DNA of 64,000 bases from Lachnospiraceae bacterium Marseille-Q4251 (GCA_018223435.1 JAGTTO010000001.1:1984001-2048000); one strand, 5' to 3'. Positions 1 to 9,269 are shown, numbered from the stretch's first letter. The notes: generated from the sequence alone by a model not told the origin. A program made the numbers and translations.

Positions 1-173
1 CAGGCCTTTACCATTTCCTCTGAAATCACATCCATATGCTCATAATATTTCAAAAATACCTGCTGTGTACATTCTTTTGACAGCTCCTCATTGGAAAGCC
101 GTCTCTTTGCGTACCAGAAGATAAGATCTCCATACCTGTTATAGGTATCCGTAAATCTTTCATTCTTTTTCAT
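1..173 (-). CDS. RNA polymerase sigma factor (ECF-like), N-terminal part
   Basis: The first 57 or so residues of a gene that runs off the left edge. They read as a sigma-70 region 2 start: an aromatic helix near NRYGDLIFWYAKRR is followed by ECTQQVFLKYYEH, the usual spacing of region 2.1-2.2 in small sigma factors. The ATG at 173 is preceded by GGGAG about ten bases away. The rest of the protein, including region 4, lies outside the window, so the subfamily and target promoters cannot be named. Confidence 0.6.
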   Translation of the reverse strand, partial: MKKNERFTDTYNRYGDLIFWYAKRRLSNEELSKECTQQVFLKYYEHMDVISEEMVKA

Positions 174-219
174 CAGTTGCTCTCACTCCCTGTTTATTTC
201 TGCCTCCCGGATTTATCAA

Positions 220-630
220 TCAATCCGCAAATGCTTTTAAGATCTCTTCCCTTGTTTCATCAGTCAGTGTTCCCGGTGCCCATGTAACGCCTGCGCCATC
301 TCCCTCATAACGCGGGATCAGATGGATATGGAAATGGAATACGGTCTGTCCGGCGGCTTCTCCGTTATTCTGAACCACATTGACACCGTCACAGTGCAGC
401 ACTTCCATCATCTTGGCTGCCATTTTCTTGGCAAGGATAAAGGCTTTCGCTGTTACCTCTTCCGGGAGCGCAATCACATTTGCATAATGCTCCTTGGGAA
501 GAATCAGCGCATGTCCCCTGGTTGCGGGACCCAGATCCAGGATTACTCGAAAATCCTCATCCTCATACAGAGTTGCAGACGGAATCCCTCCATTTGCGAT
601 TTTACAGAAAATGCAGTTCTCATCTTTCAT
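220..630 (-). CDS. HIT family nucleotide hydrolase
   Basis: A 136-residue histidine-triad protein of typical full length. The triad HFHIH is at residues 99-103, followed by LIPR, and an N-terminal CIFCKI motif (residues 6-11) is the usual start of Hint-type members. Such proteins hydrolyse nucleoside phosphoramidates or dinucleoside polyphosphates in the cytoplasm through a covalent nucleotidyl-histidine. The gene stands between the sigma factor and a divergent histidine kinase, with no evident functional link. The family call is firm; the natural substrate is not known. Confidence 0.93.
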   Translation of the reverse strand: MKDENCIFCKIANGGIPSATLYEDEDFRVILDLGPATRGHALILPKEHYANVIALPEEVTAKAFILAKKMAAKMMEVLHCDGVNVVQNNGEAAGQTVFHFHIHLIPRYEGDGAGVTWAPGTLTDETREEILKAFAD

Positions 631-777
631 TGTTCTACCTCTTTTCCGCTTTTTCAGCTGTTATGAAAATTTTCCCTTACCTTTTTATGGTAAGTCTTTT
701 GTAAAATTATGTCAATGAAATATGTTTGCTATTTTCCGTTTTGAATGCTAGACTTTTTTCATGGAGGTTGTGATTTT

Positions 778-1497
778 ATGAAAGAAAAAGAAAGAGAAAT
801 TCAGAAATTGAAAGAGGAACATCACCTGGCCCTTTCCCGGATCTCTCATGAGATCCGAAATCCGGTCACACTGATCAACAGTTCCATGCAGCTGATCGAA
901 GCAGAACATCCGGAAGTCTTAAGTTTTGACCTCTGGGACGATATGAAAAAAGATATGCTTTTTCTCCGGAGACTCCTCGACGAGCTCTCCGGCTACAATA
1001 ACGGCGAAAAGATCCACCCGGAGGCACTGGAGCTTTCTTCCTTTCTAAGAGAGATCGCTTCCAATGCCAGACTGCTCTCACCCGACCCGAATATCCGTTT
1101 TTCAACCCGTTTTCCCGAAGAACTCCCCACAATAAACGGCGATCCGGTAAAGCTTCGCCAGGCCATCACGAATCTTCTCCGGAACGCTTTTGAATCCGGG
1201 GCAACGGAGGTTCTCTTTTCCTGCCTTTGCGATAAAGACGGGCTTGTGATCCAGGTGACGGATAACGGCATCGGTATTTCCCCGGAGATTCAGGATGAGA
1301 TCTTTACGCCCTTTGTCACCCACAAGAAGAACGGTACCGGCCTTGGTCTCCCGCTGGTTCAGCGGGTCGCCAGAGCTCACGGCGGTGACATCACTTATTC
1401 TTCCGGGAAAGAGGGAACGACCTTCAGTTTCCGTCTTCCGACCAGTATCGCCGCCAGCACAAAGCCTGCTGCCATACCGCCCAAGTGCGCCATATAG
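778..1497 (+). CDS. Soluble sensor-less histidine kinase
   Basis: A 239-residue kinase with no membrane segment and no sensor domain. The HisKA box SHEIRNP gives phospho-acceptor His24. The ATPase domain has an N box near residues 130-138 (ITNLLRNA), a G1 box DNGIG at 162-166 and a G2 box GTGLGLP at 186-192. I placed the start at 778 because GGAGG lies about eleven bases upstream; an in-frame ATG at 745 lacks a ribosome site. Its 3' end overlaps the convergent rhomboid gene by about 100 bases. No response regulator is adjacent. It may act as a cytoplasmic orphan kinase of the sporulation or stress type. Confidence 0.85.
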   Translation: MKEKEREIQKLKEEHHLALSRISHEIRNPVTLINSSMQLIEAEHPEVLSFDLWDDMKKDMLFLRRLLDELSGYNNGEKIHPEALELSSFLREIASNARLLSPDPNIRFSTRFPEELPTINGDPVKLRQAITNLLRNAFESGATEVLFSCLCDKDGLVIQVTDNGIGISPEIQDEIFTPFVTHKKNGTGLGLPLVQRVARAHGGDITYSSGKEGTTFSFRLPTSIAASTKPAAIPPKCAI

Positions 1498-2024
1498 TCC
1501 ACACCGGTTGACACGAAACCATCTGCCAGCGTCAGAAGCGCCATAACTGCCAGGCGCTGGCCGCTGGTCCCCGGGAGTTTTCCCCGATGGCGCACCACCA
1601 GGAACACCAATGCGCCCACCACAGCGAAGATCGCTCCGGAAGCTCCTGCCGATATCGCATAGTTTCCGGTAATCATTTCCTTTGCGAGGGAAAGGAGGTT
1701 TCCTGCCAGTCCTCCGAGAAAATAGATCAGGATAAAACGGAATTTTCCGATCATTTTTTCCAGCAGATCCCCTAAGAAAATCAGCGTCAGCATATTTCCA
1801 AAGAGATGCTCGATGCCAAAGTGCAGAAACATGGACGTAAACAGCCGGTAATACTCCCCATTTTCCAGGATCAGCGGCCCATAAGCCGCTCCGTGCGCCA
1901 GCATGTAAGCTCCATTTTCCGTATTGCCTCGGAAATCCATCACAAAAAAGATCAGAATGTTGACCACCACCAGCGTCAATGTGATCTTTCCCCTCGATCT
2001 TAGAAAATCCCGCAGTTCATCCAT
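1395..2024 (-). CDS. Rhomboid family intramembrane serine protease
   Basis: A 209-residue membrane protein with about six hydrophobic helices. It has the rhomboid catalytic dyad: Ser129 in GASGAIF and His180 in YMAHLGG, plus the supporting HLFGNM motif in helix 2. The start at 2024 follows GGAG eight bases upstream. It begins 20 bases after the FHA gene, so it is probably the last gene of the pilus operon. Rhomboids cut single-span membrane proteins within the bilayer; processing of a pilus component is possible from context but unproven. Confidence 0.88.
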   Translation of the reverse strand: MDELRDFLRSRGKITLTLVVVNILIFFVMDFRGNTENGAYMLAHGAAYGPLILENGEYYRLFTSMFLHFGIEHLFGNMLTLIFLGDLLEKMIGKFRFILIYFLGGLAGNLLSLAKEMITGNYAISAGASGAIFAVVGALVFLVVRHRGKLPGTSGQRLAVMALLTLADGFVSTGVDYMAHLGGMAAGFVLAAILVGRRKLKVVPSFPEE

Positions 2025-2043
2025 TCTTTCATCTCCAAACATT

Positions 2044-3570
2044 TCAGTTTTGAACGGTACTTCCTGTGCTGTCTGAATGAAAATAGAAACGCCGCCCGGA
2101 AAAACTGATCTCCGCTCCGTCCAAGAGCTTTTTCTTTTCTCCTTCTTCCAGCCGCAGGCCGTCCAGAAAAGTCCCGTTTGTGGAACCTCTGTCCCTGAGA
2201 TACCAGTCTTCTCCGCTTTTTTCCAGAGAAGCATGGATTCTGCTCACCGAAGGATCCTGAAGAAAAATGTCTACCTGCTCTTTCTGTTTTCCCACGGTCA
2301 TCCGTTCCCGGTCAAGAACGATATTTTCCTGCTTTCCGGGATCCATACTCACAAGAACCGGATATTTTTCCGGCACCGGACTGCCAAGGAAGACCGTCTT
2401 GTCTCCATCTTCCTTTAGCTCCTGTTCCCACAAAAGCACTTCCTCCTCCGGGGAGGTGGCTTTCTTTGCCGGCTTTTTCTGGAAAACAGTCGTAAAATAC
2501 ACCAGAAGTCCCATACACAGGAACAGAATACCACCTGCCTGGATGAAATTCAACCCCTGACAAACCACAGCCCAGACTGCCGCCGCAACAGAGGCCGTCA
2601 TTCCGATGAAAACCTGAAGGAACTGCTTGCGCCGCCCCCGAAACTCTGCGCGAAATTCTACACTTTTTCTGCCCTTGCTTTTTTTCGGTCTGTTTTCGAT
2701 ATTTTTATCCTGCTTTTTTCCAAAAAGACGCTTCTTCTTTTTCTCTGCCGCCCAGGCCTCTCTTCTTGCTTCGGTGTTCCGTTTCTCCGGCTTCTCTCTC
2801 TCGACAGTTTTTTCTGTATTCTCTGCTTTTCCCTCACGGAGAATTGTTTTTTCCACAGGCCTGCTCTCCGCACGCCCGGCAGCCGGACGCGCTGTTTCTT
2901 CCGAAGCTCCCTCTTCCACTTCGATATATTCCAGCTCTTCCACAGGCTTTTGTCTTTCCTCCCGCGGAGCTGTCTGGCGCATCTTTTCCGGGGATTTTTC
3001 CCGTGACTTCCTGACTGCTTCTTTCGCCGCCCGCTCGTGAACGCTCTCCAGAATTTTCCCAATGCTGAAATGTTCCTCCGCCGACCGGCTGTAGATATCA
3101 TACCCCCAGAGCACCGCCTCCTCCTGGCTGTGATCCAGTCTTTTTAAGATGTATTCCGCCAGCTCCCGGAAATCCGTTTCCAGACTTCCGTCATAAAAAG
3201 GCAGATAGCAGAAAAAGAATTCTCCTGTCTCCGTATCCTGAAAAATATATTCCGGCTTTAAGATAAACTGTTCCATAACCAGAAGATAACGCCCCGCCTC
3301 ATCCATGGCCTTTTCCAGGCCGCCGAGAAGCTTTTCGATATCTTCCTTTCCCATCAGGCGGCGCTCAAACACGCTGGTCATGGGCTGTTTTTCCGTGATA
3401 TCGTAATAAAACGCCCGGCTTCCATCCACCATCCGCATCTTACACGGAAGAAGCCCATAGATGGGATTCACCAAGAGCATACGGATCTGATACTCTCCTC
3501 CCTCCGGTTTCCCCGGCGCTTCCAGGATCATATAATCGTTGTCTTTTTCTTTTCTGTAGGAAGGTTTCAT
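2044..3570 (-). CDS. DUF6382-like / FHA domain protein of the Tad locus
   Basis: A 508-residue protein. Residues 1-170 resemble the N-terminal domain seen with FHA domains in clostridial Tad clusters. A charged Lys/Glu/Arg-rich linker follows (about 190-310), then two hydrophobic helices (about 320-365) and a C-terminal FHA domain with the phosphothreonine-binding pattern SRIHASL and GSTNGTFLDG (about 440-480). The FHA domain should read a phospho-threonine on a partner. The start ATG overlaps the end of the upstream TadE gene by four bases, so translation is coupled. The phospho-partner and kinase are not in the window. Confidence 0.78.
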   Translation of the reverse strand: MKPSYRKEKDNDYMILEAPGKPEGGEYQIRMLLVNPIYGLLPCKMRMVDGSRAFYYDITEKQPMTSVFERRLMGKEDIEKLLGGLEKAMDEAGRYLLVMEQFILKPEYIFQDTETGEFFFCYLPFYDGSLETDFRELAEYILKRLDHSQEEAVLWGYDIYSRSAEEHFSIGKILESVHERAAKEAVRKSREKSPEKMRQTAPREERQKPVEELEYIEVEEGASEETARPAAGRAESRPVEKTILREGKAENTEKTVEREKPEKRNTEARREAWAAEKKKKRLFGKKQDKNIENRPKKSKGRKSVEFRAEFRGRRKQFLQVFIGMTASVAAAVWAVVCQGLNFIQAGGILFLCMGLLVYFTTVFQKKPAKKATSPEEEVLLWEQELKEDGDKTVFLGSPVPEKYPVLVSMDPGKQENIVLDRERMTVGKQKEQVDIFLQDPSVSRIHASLEKSGEDWYLRDRGSTNGTFLDGLRLEEGEKKKLLDGAEISFSGRRFYFHSDSTGSTVQN

Positions 3571-3929
3571 TCCTTCTTCACCTGCCTTATCGCTTTTTTC
3601 AGACTGTGCATACGGAAAATGGTTTCCGACGATTTCTGCCGTTCCAGCACAAAACGCCCCTGAACCGAATCCGCCAGAGAAAAAACACGCTTTCCAAAGG
3701 GAAAGGCCGGCACCGCCGCCTCCGCTTCCACGGAAACTTCTTTTTCCCCAAGGGAAACTCCTTCTGTCTCCTCACCGATAAGGAGAGCCGTAAGGGCTTT
3801 TTCTATTGCTTCCCCCTGCACATTTCCCCGAATCATCATAAAAAATCCAAGATAGATCACGCCCACAAGAAGCGGAATCAAAACGCCCATGAGAAGGGCC
3901 GCCTCCACGGTATAACTGCCTTTTTTCAT
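3567..3929 (-). CDS. TadE-like pseudopilin
   Basis: A 120-residue protein with the hallmark start MKKGSYTVEAALLMGVLIPLL: a short basic leader, then GSxTVEA and one hydrophobic helix to about residue 33. The rest is extracytoplasmic. TadE/TadF proteins are minor pilins processed by the prepilin peptidase and needed for Flp assembly. It overlaps the FHA gene by four bases and starts just after the prepilin peptidase gene, which fixes it within the operon. Confidence 0.8.
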   Translation of the reverse strand: MKKGSYTVEAALLMGVLIPLLVGVIYLGFFMMIRGNVQGEAIEKALTALLIGEETEGVSLGEKEVSVEAEAAVPAFPFGKRVFSLADSVQGRFVLERQKSSETIFRMHSLKKAIRQVKKE

Positions 3930-3931
3930 CC

Positions 3932-4360
3932 TTATCCTCCGTACAGAAAGAAACTCAAAGCTGAACCGGCCAGCAGAAATGGCGCAAAGGGCAGGCGGTA
4001 ATTTCTCTTTACCTTCCGGGAAATCAGAAGACTTCCGCTCACCAGCGCTGAGATTCCGAGGGCCAATAGAAAGGCCAGGAAGGAAAACCGTAAACCCAGA
4101 GACATTCCCATGACCACCACCAGCCAGCCGTCTCCGTACCCGATCTCCTCCCGGGTGACAAAGGCCAGAAAAAGCAGCGCCAGCCCAAGAAAAATTCCTC
4201 CAAACCAGCCGCCCAGAGAAACGCTTCCTTCAAAGAGCTGAATCACAGTTCCCAAAGCTCCCATCAGGATGAGAAGCCAGGAGGAAATCTCCTGCTTTTG
4301 AAAGTCCTGCCAGCTGACCACCGCCAGAAACAGAAACCAAACCAGATATGAAAGTCTCAT
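3932..4360 (-). CDS. Prepilin peptidase, A24 family (second copy in locus)
   Basis: A 142-residue polytopic protein with both aspartates of the A24 family: Asp19 in SWQDFQKQEIS and Asp77 in GYGDGW. It lacks the N-terminal methylase domain, as Tad peptidases do. I chose the start at 4360 because AGGAAGGTGG stands just before it; an earlier in-frame start has no ribosome site. A separate A24 peptidase begins the operon near 26.3 kb. One may process the Flp pilin and the other the TadE-like proteins. Confidence 0.85.
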   Translation of the reverse strand: MRLSYLVWFLFLAVVSWQDFQKQEISSWLLILMGALGTVIQLFEGSVSLGGWFGGIFLGLALLFLAFVTREEIGYGDGWLVVVMGMSLGLRFSFLAFLLALGISALVSGSLLISRKVKRNYRLPFAPFLLAGSALSFFLYGG

Positions 4361-4391
4361 TTTCCACCTTCCTCTCTCTTTTTCCGGAAAG

Positions 4392-5303
4392 TTATCCACA
4401 TTTTGAGCAGGCTTTCCACCCACTGACTGAGGATAACGGAACCTTCTGGGCCGTCCGCTTCAAAGCGCTGCAGCTTAAGGAGCCATGATAGCGATTGCCG
4501 TAGTGCGTATAATAGACTGTCGGCGAGGGATGGGCTCCGTAGCAGCTGCAGGCATAATATTTGGAACCGTCCGAGCTTCTCTTGCGGTCCATCTCCGCCA
4601 CAGAGGCAGAGAGGACCTTCACCTTGATATAGCTGCAGTCCGGATCCCGGTGATAGACGCTGCCGTTTAAGGCCACATAGACCATCTCTCCTTCGTTCTC
4701 ATCCCCGTCTCCACTTCCATTTGAGGGCGATCTTCCCGTCCAGGCCCGTACCCGACCTCTCTCCAGAAATTTCAGCCCTCGAAGCCTGTATACAGGAATC
4801 GGAAGCTGAATCCTGCTCATCACTCTTAAATCTATGATATCTTTATCCGAAAAATCCGAAGTCACCAGGCTGACTTTCACATTTTCTTTTAACAAGGTCT
4901 CACCTAGTTCTGCTTTTTTCAGAATTAAATTCTTCGCATAGACCGCGGTCAGCGCCCCACCTACGACCTCGCCCACACCGGTTCCCTTCTCCTCCTCAGA
5001 AGTGCCTCCGTAGATTCCGTAGGAAAGCAGCGCCATCTTTCGGCCTGCCTCGTGGATTCCGCCCACCAGCCGCACCTGAACCACCGACACCTCAATGAGA
5101 TACAGTGCAGCTAGGACAGCCCAGAGAAACAACGGCAGGATGCAGGCAGCCTCCACCGTAAGTCCTGCTCTCAGAGGGGGAAGGAAGAATGTTCTTCTGC
5201 CGGAGCCAAAAACATTCTGCGGGGATAAGGCTGCCGGGAGAGCCTTTTTCTCCTTTCTGTCGTCTGCAGCCTGTGAGACATTTTCTTTTCCTTGTAAGAA
5301 CAT
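4392..5303 (-). CDS. TadE-like protein with two Cys/His surface modules
   Basis: A 303-residue protein. After a charged leader of about 45 residues comes a TadE-type segment (GLTVEAACILPLFLWAVLAAL, about 47-67), then an extracytoplasmic region. The C-terminal third has two related modules: one with YHRDPDCSYI and YYACSCYG, the other with RYHGSLSCSAL and WKACSKCG. Each has a Tyr-His pair, one Cys, then a Cys-x-Cys or Cys-x-x-Cys, which suggests a small metal-binding or disulfide fold. The start follows GGGAGGGAAGGA. It is probably a minor pilin or pilus tip protein; the role of the modules is unknown. Confidence 0.7.
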   Translation of the reverse strand: MFLQGKENVSQAADDRKEKKALPAALSPQNVFGSGRRTFFLPPLRAGLTVEAACILPLFLWAVLAALYLIEVSVVQVRLVGGIHEAGRKMALLSYGIYGGTSEEEKGTGVGEVVGGALTAVYAKNLILKKAELGETLLKENVKVSLVTSDFSDKDIIDLRVMSRIQLPIPVYRLRGLKFLERGRVRAWTGRSPSNGSGDGDENEGEMVYVALNGSVYHRDPDCSYIKVKVLSASVAEMDRKRSSDGSKYYACSCYGAHPSPTVYYTHYGNRYHGSLSCSALKRTAQKVPLSSVSGWKACSKCG

Positions 5304-5388
5304 TCTTCCTTCCCTCCCTGTCTATGGTAATTCTGCAACATACTGTGTCAGAAATCTTCCTTCCGCGCAGCACATCAGCTGATTTCTG

Positions 5389-6945
5389 CTAAATCTCATA
5401 AATAAACTTCCCCCGGGTATGATAATTCACTGCACCAAGCCCTGTTTTTAAGAACGCCTCTGGCAGCGCAGCAAACACCGGACTCAGTTCCCACTCCGCT
5501 TCCGCCTCCAGTCCCGCAATACAGTGATCAATCTGAAAATGACCCATTCCCTCTTTTTTCCGCAGATTACACTCGATGAGATTCAGCGCCCGCATGGGAT
5601 AGCTCTTTTTCTTTCCTGTGAGAAAAAGCATCTGAAGATAGGCCTCGTAGTCCAGTCCCTCCCCCGCTTTTTCCTTACAGGAAGCGAGGACTTCCGGTAG
5701 TTTCCCCAGGTTTTCCAGCGTCAGCTGAAAGCTCTCCTTTGTCTTTACCGCCGGGACCTTTCCTCCTGCCAGAAGAATCCGTACGTCCAGAAGACTCTCC
5801 CCATAAGCCCAGGCTGCCAGAAGGGCTGCCGTCAGAGCGGTCGTCACACCGGGAGTCCCTCCCGCAATAGCTGCTGCCAAAAGTTCTGCACTGTGGCGCA
5901 TCTCCCCGTCCGCCAATATATAGACAAAGTTGACACCTTCCCGCAAAAGAAGCAGTTTATTCACAGTCGCTTTCAGATTCTTCTCATCACTTTCCTTCCC
6001 GCAGAGAAGATACTCCAATTCATAGGAAAGAGCCGTCTCTTTCTCCTCCGTATCCATAGCGCTGGAAAAATGACTGAAAAGATACTCCTGAAAAATCCCG
6101 TCGCCGATGAGACCACTGCTTTCCCGTTCCCAGCTGAGATCGCCTTTTTCCCGCTTTCGCTCCCCGGCAAGCTCCTTTTTCACCAGTTCCTTCATGGAAA
6201 CAGAAGATGGATCTTCGAGAACCAGCCCCAGAATCCCCATCTTCTTTACCTTTTTGATCAGATCCAACGGATTATCCGGCTTTTCCTGCACAGCGGGAAG
6301 AGCGCTTCCATCCGGATCCATTGGCACAACACTCCCATCATCTGCCCCGGAGTTTCCCCTGGCAGCTTTTTCTTCCTCTCTCTGCGCCGCTTCGGCTTCA
6401 ATAAGCGCTTTCTCTGCTTCCTGCTCCTGCTTTTCGTAATCCTTCTGGTTTTTCTCCATCTCCTGGGACTTTTTCCGGGCTTCCAGAAACTCTGCTGCCA
6501 GCTCTGTCCCGGCGGCGCTCTTTAAATTCTGCACAATCTGGTCCCGGAAGACCCAGCCGTCCTCGTCAGTGAGAAGCAGTGTCCGTAAGATGCTGCTCCC
6601 CTCCGTCCGTACCGGAAACAGCGTATTTCCGGTCAGCATGGTTCCACGGGTGGGCTCGATGTTATACTTCATGAAAAAATCCAGCCTCTCCGAAAGCTTT
6701 TCCTTCTGAAAATCTTCGCCCCCATAAGATGCGTCCACTCCGAAGACCTCGTACTCCTCCAGAAGATCTCTCTCATATTCTCCAAATACAGAGAAAATCC
6801 CCAGATCCAGCACGGAAGCAGCCTTTGCTCTGGCTCCCTGCACCCGTACGGACTCTGCCATGGCCGAAATCAGAGCCAGAAAAAGCACGGTAAGAACACT
6901 GAAAAATACGGTCATCGACCCTCTGTACGCTCTTTTTTCCGCCAT
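5389..6945 (-). CDS. DUF5702-like extracytoplasmic Tad locus protein
   Basis: A 518-residue protein starting MAEKRAYRGSMTVFFSVLTV, with one N-terminal hydrophobic helix (about 10-30) and a large outer region. A charged coiled-coil stretch rich in Glu, Lys and Gln spans about residues 155-205. The start at 6945 follows GGAAAGGAGGAAGCC. It sits directly after the Flp pilin gene. Proteins of this type accompany clostridial Flp pili and look like oversized TadE/TadG pseudopilins; no enzyme motif is visible. Confidence 0.7.
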   Translation of the reverse strand: MAEKRAYRGSMTVFFSVLTVLFLALISAMAESVRVQGARAKAASVLDLGIFSVFGEYERDLLEEYEVFGVDASYGGEDFQKEKLSERLDFFMKYNIEPTRGTMLTGNTLFPVRTEGSSILRTLLLTDEDGWVFRDQIVQNLKSAAGTELAAEFLEARKKSQEMEKNQKDYEKQEQEAEKALIEAEAAQREEEKAARGNSGADDGSVVPMDPDGSALPAVQEKPDNPLDLIKKVKKMGILGLVLEDPSSVSMKELVKKELAGERKREKGDLSWERESSGLIGDGIFQEYLFSHFSSAMDTEEKETALSYELEYLLCGKESDEKNLKATVNKLLLLREGVNFVYILADGEMRHSAELLAAAIAGGTPGVTTALTAALLAAWAYGESLLDVRILLAGGKVPAVKTKESFQLTLENLGKLPEVLASCKEKAGEGLDYEAYLQMLFLTGKKKSYPMRALNLIECNLRKKEGMGHFQIDHCIAGLEAEAEWELSPVFAALPEAFLKTGLGAVNYHTRGKFIYEI

Positions 6946-6962
6946 GGCTTCCTCCTTTCCCA

Positions 6963-7130
6963 TCAGATGCCGTTGCTCTGATTTGTGATCTTCTTGAAAA
7001 TATTGTTTACCAGTTTGGTCAGCTGATTTTTGAAAATCACTACGAGACCGATCAGTACCACAAGAATCAGAATGATCTCCACCACACCGACTCCGTCTTC
7101 TTCCTGCAAAAACATTTTTACATGATCCAT
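6963..7130 (-). CDS. Flp1-type type IVb pilin
   Basis: A 55-residue protein. It has a short leader with an acidic turn (MFLQEEDGVGVVE), then a hydrophobic helix VEIILILVVLIGLVVIF and a polar tail KNQLTKLVNNIFKKITNQ. The Gly-Val-Val-Glu pattern at the start of the helix matches the processed face of Flp pilins, with Glu at position +5 of the mature form. GGAGG lies eight bases before the ATG. It is placed between tadC and the DUF5702-like gene, as expected for the major pilin of this locus. Confidence 0.82.
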   Translation of the reverse strand: MDHVKMFLQEEDGVGVVEIILILVVLIGLVVIFKNQLTKLVNNIFKKITNQSNGI

Positions 7131-7164
7131 ATGACAAACCTCCTTTTTCTTATCCGGCCAGCCT

Positions 7165-8535
7165 TTAAAAAGACAAAATCGCCGGAACCATCAGTATCAC
7201 AATCACCAGAATAAGCATGAGCAGCATCGGAAGCAAAAGCTTCGTACCGGCCTCTTCTCCCAGCTTCCTCGCCAGGCTCTTCCTCTCTTCCATTCCATTT
7301 TCCGCCTCCTGTTCCAGAAGCTCCACCAGGCCGCGGGAGCCTTTTTTCAGGTTTTGGGAGAGCAGCGAACCGAATTTCAGATAATGAAGATTTCCGCATT
7401 TCTGCCCAAACTCCTCGTAAGCCGCAGCCTCGCCCACTCCCTGCTCCATCTCGTAGCAGGCGAGAAGCATCTCCTCGTAGGCGTAATGGACTTCTTTCCC
7501 GTTCTGGTCCCTGTAATGAAAGGCAACCTTGCTGAAAGCTCCCCGGATGGTCATTCCTGCCTCCAGAAGCATACTCATCTTGTAAAGAATCACCGGATAA
7601 TCGAGAATCATCTGCTGTTTCCGATGTTTCTCCTCTTTTTTCAGTTCCCGGTCGTCCTTTCCGTAGAGGTACCAGAGTCCCACCGCCAGCAGAAGAAAGC
7701 CCACTCCAAGTGGTGAATCCTCCTTCGTTCCCCAGCGGATGGGGGTTCCTTTCCAGCTATCCGGAAGAACCATCTCTTCCGCTTCCCGGGTTTTCTCTCC
7801 GTTTTCCTCCGCTTCCGCCTTCAGCTCCACTGCTTTTTCTTCCAGTTCAGTCCGCTCCGGCGGCAGAAGCTTCACCGGAAATTCCCGGATCAGCTCTTCT
7901 TTTTCACAGGTCAGCGTCACCTTTACCGTAGCCAGAATCCCTTCTTTTGGTGGTTCGCTTAGGAAACGGCCGGTATCGTCTATATAATCCGGCGGGTCCA
8001 CGGACCAGACTGCCGTGACGATCCCGTCACAGAAAGAACCAGGAAAAACCAGATTCTTCCGCACCGCTTCCAGCGACTCATTTTCCCCGAGAATCTGCTC
8101 TTCCAGATGCTCAAGAATCCCCTGGAAAATCTTCTGAACCTCCTCCGAAGAATATTTCCGTTCCCCCACAATGAGGGAAAGATCCACGGTCTCTTCATCA
8201 GAAAATCCCACGGTCAGCTTTGCCTCCAGATTTCCTTCCCCATACCCCGGCCTTTCAATCGACGGCCGCTCCAACCAATGCACTTCCCCCTGAAAACCCA
8301 GAGCCAGAAACCCGAGAAAAATCAGGCCGCCGAAAAGAAACATCAGCATCCTTGAAAACTTTCTCTCATAATAAGCTTGCAGCGTTATCGTATTTTTCGT
8401 TGTTCTAAGCATCTTTAAGCTCGCCGCGTTCTGCTGTCCCTGCTTCCCCACAAGAAGCCCCGGAAAACGCCTGACAAGCCACTCCCCAGCCCGGTCAAAG
8501 GGCTCTTTCCACCGTTCATACTTCAATTTCCACAA
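7165..8535 (-). CDS. tadC: TadC-like inner membrane platform protein (T2SS F family)
   Basis: A 456-residue protein. The C-terminal half has a type II secretion F domain (about 300-430: MLLEAGMTIRGAFSKVA, then a long amphipathic stretch and a final hydrophobic anchor ending VIVILMVPAILSF). The N-terminal half has one helix near 68-85 and an outer domain of about 180 residues, longer than classic TadC. It overlaps tadB by 20 bases. With TadB it should form the platform that couples the TadA ATPase to pilin extraction. Confidence 0.82.
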   Translation of the reverse strand: MWKLKYERWKEPFDRAGEWLVRRFPGLLVGKQGQQNAASLKMLRTTKNTITLQAYYERKFSRMLMFLFGGLIFLGFLALGFQGEVHWLERPSIERPGYGEGNLEAKLTVGFSDEETVDLSLIVGERKYSSEEVQKIFQGILEHLEEQILGENESLEAVRKNLVFPGSFCDGIVTAVWSVDPPDYIDDTGRFLSEPPKEGILATVKVTLTCEKEELIREFPVKLLPPERTELEEKAVELKAEAEENGEKTREAEEMVLPDSWKGTPIRWGTKEDSPLGVGFLLLAVGLWYLYGKDDRELKKEEKHRKQQMILDYPVILYKMSMLLEAGMTIRGAFSKVAFHYRDQNGKEVHYAYEEMLLACYEMEQGVGEAAAYEEFGQKCGNLHYLKFGSLLSQNLKKGSRGLVELLEQEAENGMEERKSLARKLGEEAGTKLLLPMLLMLILVIVILMVPAILSF

Positions 8536-9259
8536 TCCTCCTTCCCCAGAAAAAAGCTGCCAGGTAAAGACCCAGACAAGCCGTCATAATGAAAATCCCC
8601 AGCTTGTTATGATAAAGACCTTCCAGAAATTCCGGCGATCCCAGGTCCACATAAGCCAGAATGAAAAACGGAACCGCACTCATAACCTTCTGCTCCATTT
8701 TTTTCGCCGCCAGGCTGATCTCTATCTCCCTTCGTGTCTCTGTCTTCCGGGTGATATTATCCGCCGTACTCTGGATAATCTCCTTTAGATTTCCTCCGGA
8801 ACGACGGGCCACCTGAAAGATCTCCCCGAAATTTTCGATATCCTCCAGACCGCTTCGTTTGCCAAGATCTGCCCAAAGCGTCTCCATACTCTGGTTTAAG
8901 TTCCGTTTCCGCTCCATCTCCCGCAGCTCCTCCGTAAAAACGCCATCCATCCCATAGACCTTTTCCGTCTCTTTCAGGGCTTCCCCCAGCGCATTTTCCA
9001 TGGAATAACCTGCGTCCAGAGCGCTGGCTATCGCCCGGATCCCTGTGAGGAACTCCGTCAGAAGCTCCTCTCTCCGCTCTTTAATACGCTTTTCCCGGCT
9101 TTTCTTCAAGAACACCGGAAGTCCGGCAAGAAAAGGAAGCACCGCCCAGAAGGAATGATAAAAAAGCCAGCTCACCAGCCCACAGAGCCCCAAATAACTC
9201 AAAATCAGTTTCGCCTTCTCTTTCCCGGAAAACTTCCAGACTCCATAATCTCTCTCCAT
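8516..9259 (-). CDS. tadB: TadB-like inner membrane platform protein (T2SS F family)
   Basis: A 247-residue protein with paired N-terminal helices (about 20-50), then the F-domain core: LDAGYSMENALGEALKE and ARRSGGNLKEIIQSTADNI, with two C-terminal helices. The start at 9259 follows GAGGGTGAGG. It begins ten bases after the end of the tadA 3' fragment and overlaps tadC. With tadA disrupted its expression may depend on promoters in the inserted element. Confidence 0.84.
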   Translation of the reverse strand: MERDYGVWKFSGKEKAKLILSYLGLCGLVSWLFYHSFWAVLPFLAGLPVFLKKSREKRIKERREELLTEFLTGIRAIASALDAGYSMENALGEALKETEKVYGMDGVFTEELREMERKRNLNQSMETLWADLGKRSGLEDIENFGEIFQVARRSGGNLKEIIQSTADNITRKTETRREIEISLAAKKMEQKVMSAVPFFILAYVDLGSPEFLEGLYHNKLGIFIMTACLGLYLAAFFWGRRIVEIEV

Positions 9260-9269
9260 AGCCTCACCC

